Assembly (NCBI GenBank): GCA_009924765.1
Contig: RFQW01000075.1
Coordinates: 1 to 7,321, forward strand
Source of the DNA: Planctomycetota bacterium
Lineage (GTDB): Bacteria; Planctomycetota; Phycisphaerae; Phycisphaerales; SM1A02
Reading direction: 5' to 3'
Length of the DNA stretch: 7,321 nucleotides
Part shown: in pieces, positions 6,750 to 7,321 of the stretch
How positions within the stretch are numbered: the first letter of the stretch is position 1
How the letters are laid out: each line of letters starts with the position of its first letter
Program-made: the position numbers and the translations under genes
The notes under the pieces: generated by a model
Seen by the model: the letters and a program-made list of their open reading frames with translations, nothing else
Told to the model about the DNA's origin: nothing
Databases searched by the model: none

Positions 6750-6788
6750 GCGACCTCTTTGACGGCCCAAAACAAGTCCAATCAACCC

Positions 6789-7321
6789 ATGAAGCCGCTT
6801 GAAGGACCCTCGGCATCATCCACGGAAGTCCTTGCGGGACAGGTTGTTGTGATCATGGGCTACGGAAATCAGGGCCGCGCGCACGCGCTGAACCTGCGCG
6901 ACAGCGGAATGCGCGTGACGGTGGGCGCACGACCAGGCGGCCGGGGTTCAGCGACGGCTGCCGCGGACGGCTTTTCCCCCCTTCCACTGCCCGAGGCTGC
7001 TCGCCAAGGAAATCTTGTGATTGTGGCACTTCCCGACGAGATGCACGCCGCCTGCTGGGCCAGCGATCTTGCGCCACATCTGCGCCCCGATGCCATCGTC
7101 GGCTTCCTGCACGGATTCTCGATTCACCACGGTCTGGTGAAGCCCGCGAGCGATCTGGGCGTGGTGATGGTGGCGCCGAAAGGTCCGGGCAAGACCCTTC
7201 GCGAACGGTTCGAGCAGGGCCTTGGCATTCCTGCGCTGTTCGCGGTGCATCAGGGCGGACGCGATGCGGCGCGGACACGCGCCATCGGACTGGCATGGGC
7301 CGCCGGCATCGGCAGCGCGCG
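6789..7321 (+). CDS. ilvC: Ketol-acid reductoisomerase, N-terminal part (runs off the window)
   Basis: This enzyme isomerises and reduces acetolactate (or acetohydroxybutyrate) with NAD(P)H in valine, leucine and isoleucine synthesis. The visible 177 codons cover the Rossmann domain: GYGNQG nucleotide loop at 24-29 followed by RAHALNLRDSG, VGARPGGRGS at 45-54 (cofactor phosphate/ribose loop), and LPDE at 81-84. FLHGFSIHHG at 106-115 holds the conserved histidine H108, and VMVAPKGPG at 126-134 holds K131. IPALFAVHQ follows at 147-155. The frame is open to the window end, so about half of a class I enzyme (about 330 residues) and its helical metal-binding domain are missing. The first 16 residues lack the usual VYYDKDA-like start, although the distance to the nucleotide loop is normal. 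The ATG has no clear Shine-Dalgarno sequence. The downstream genes are not visible. Confidence 0.9.
   Translation, partial: MKPLEGPSASSTEVLAGQVVVIMGYGNQGRAHALNLRDSGMRVTVGARPGGRGSATAAADGFSPLPLPEAARQGNLVIVALPDEMHAACWASDLAPHLRPDAIVGFLHGFSIHHGLVKPASDLGVVMVAPKGPGKTLRERFEQGLGIPALFAVHQGGRDAARTRAIGLAWAAGIGSA

Larger units (their letters stand above)
6561..6788. other. Divergent intergenic region between the PilZ gene and ilvC
   Basis: This gap of 228 bases is distinctly richer in A and T than its surroundings and separates two genes transcribed away from each other. On the minus strand it may include the extra N-terminal codons of the PilZ gene (ATGs at 6596 and 6617). On the plus strand it holds a palindrome and a possible -10 box for ilvC, listed separately. 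A 7-base inverted repeat (ATTTCGC 6637-6643 with GCGAAAT 6671-6677, 27 bases apart) is too weak to call. I see no small gene, tRNA or attenuator-type leader peptide. Confidence 0.5.

Overview
The window is a GC-rich, densely packed stretch of bacterial chromosome with ordinary core genes and short gaps. Its lineage cannot be fixed from sequence alone. The unusual L34 start (MHYPHKISR instead of the usual MKRT-type start), the separation of rpmH from dnaA/rnpA, and the compact high-GC style suggest a member of Planctomycetota, perhaps Phycisphaerae-like. That is an inference from memory of family style, not a database match.

Positions 7-4529 (+) hold a complete phosphate-uptake operon in canonical order: pstS, pstC, pstA, pstB, phoU. 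The first four genes are chained by 4-base stop/start overlaps (GTGA, ATGA, ATGA), and phoU follows after 23 bases with its own ribosome binding site. PstS captures phosphate outside the inner membrane, PstC/PstA form the channel, PstB hydrolyses ATP, and PhoU adjusts transport and signalling. No PhoR/PhoB-type regulator lies in the window, and the region upstream of pstS is cut off.

Positions 4526-5316 (+) hold a candidate promoter, the 44-residue ribosomal protein L34 gene rpmH (4578-4712), and a shikimate kinase gene (aroK-type) four bases later, where rnpA would normally be expected. The aroK start codon lies in a small perfect hairpin and has no clear Shine-Dalgarno sequence.

Positions 5240-6560 (-) hold RNase III (rnc), whose 3' end overlaps the 3' end of aroK by 77 bases, and, upstream on the same strand, a PilZ-domain protein. 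Two points stand out. The rnc leader contains four consecutive perfect inverted repeats ending at the Shine-Dalgarno sequence. The PilZ gene appears frameshifted at its N-terminus, so its RxxxR motif is encoded upstream of any usable in-frame start. RNase III itself has alanine where the family normally has a metal-binding aspartate (E. coli D114).

Positions 6561-6788 are a divergent intergenic region with a 12-base perfect palindrome and a possible -10 element. From 6789 (+) a ketol-acid reductoisomerase gene (ilvC) starts and runs off the window after 177 codons.

I see no mobile element, CRISPR array, tRNA, rRNA, defence system or obviously new multi-gene system. The most promising unexplained structure is the hairpin-rich rnc leader.
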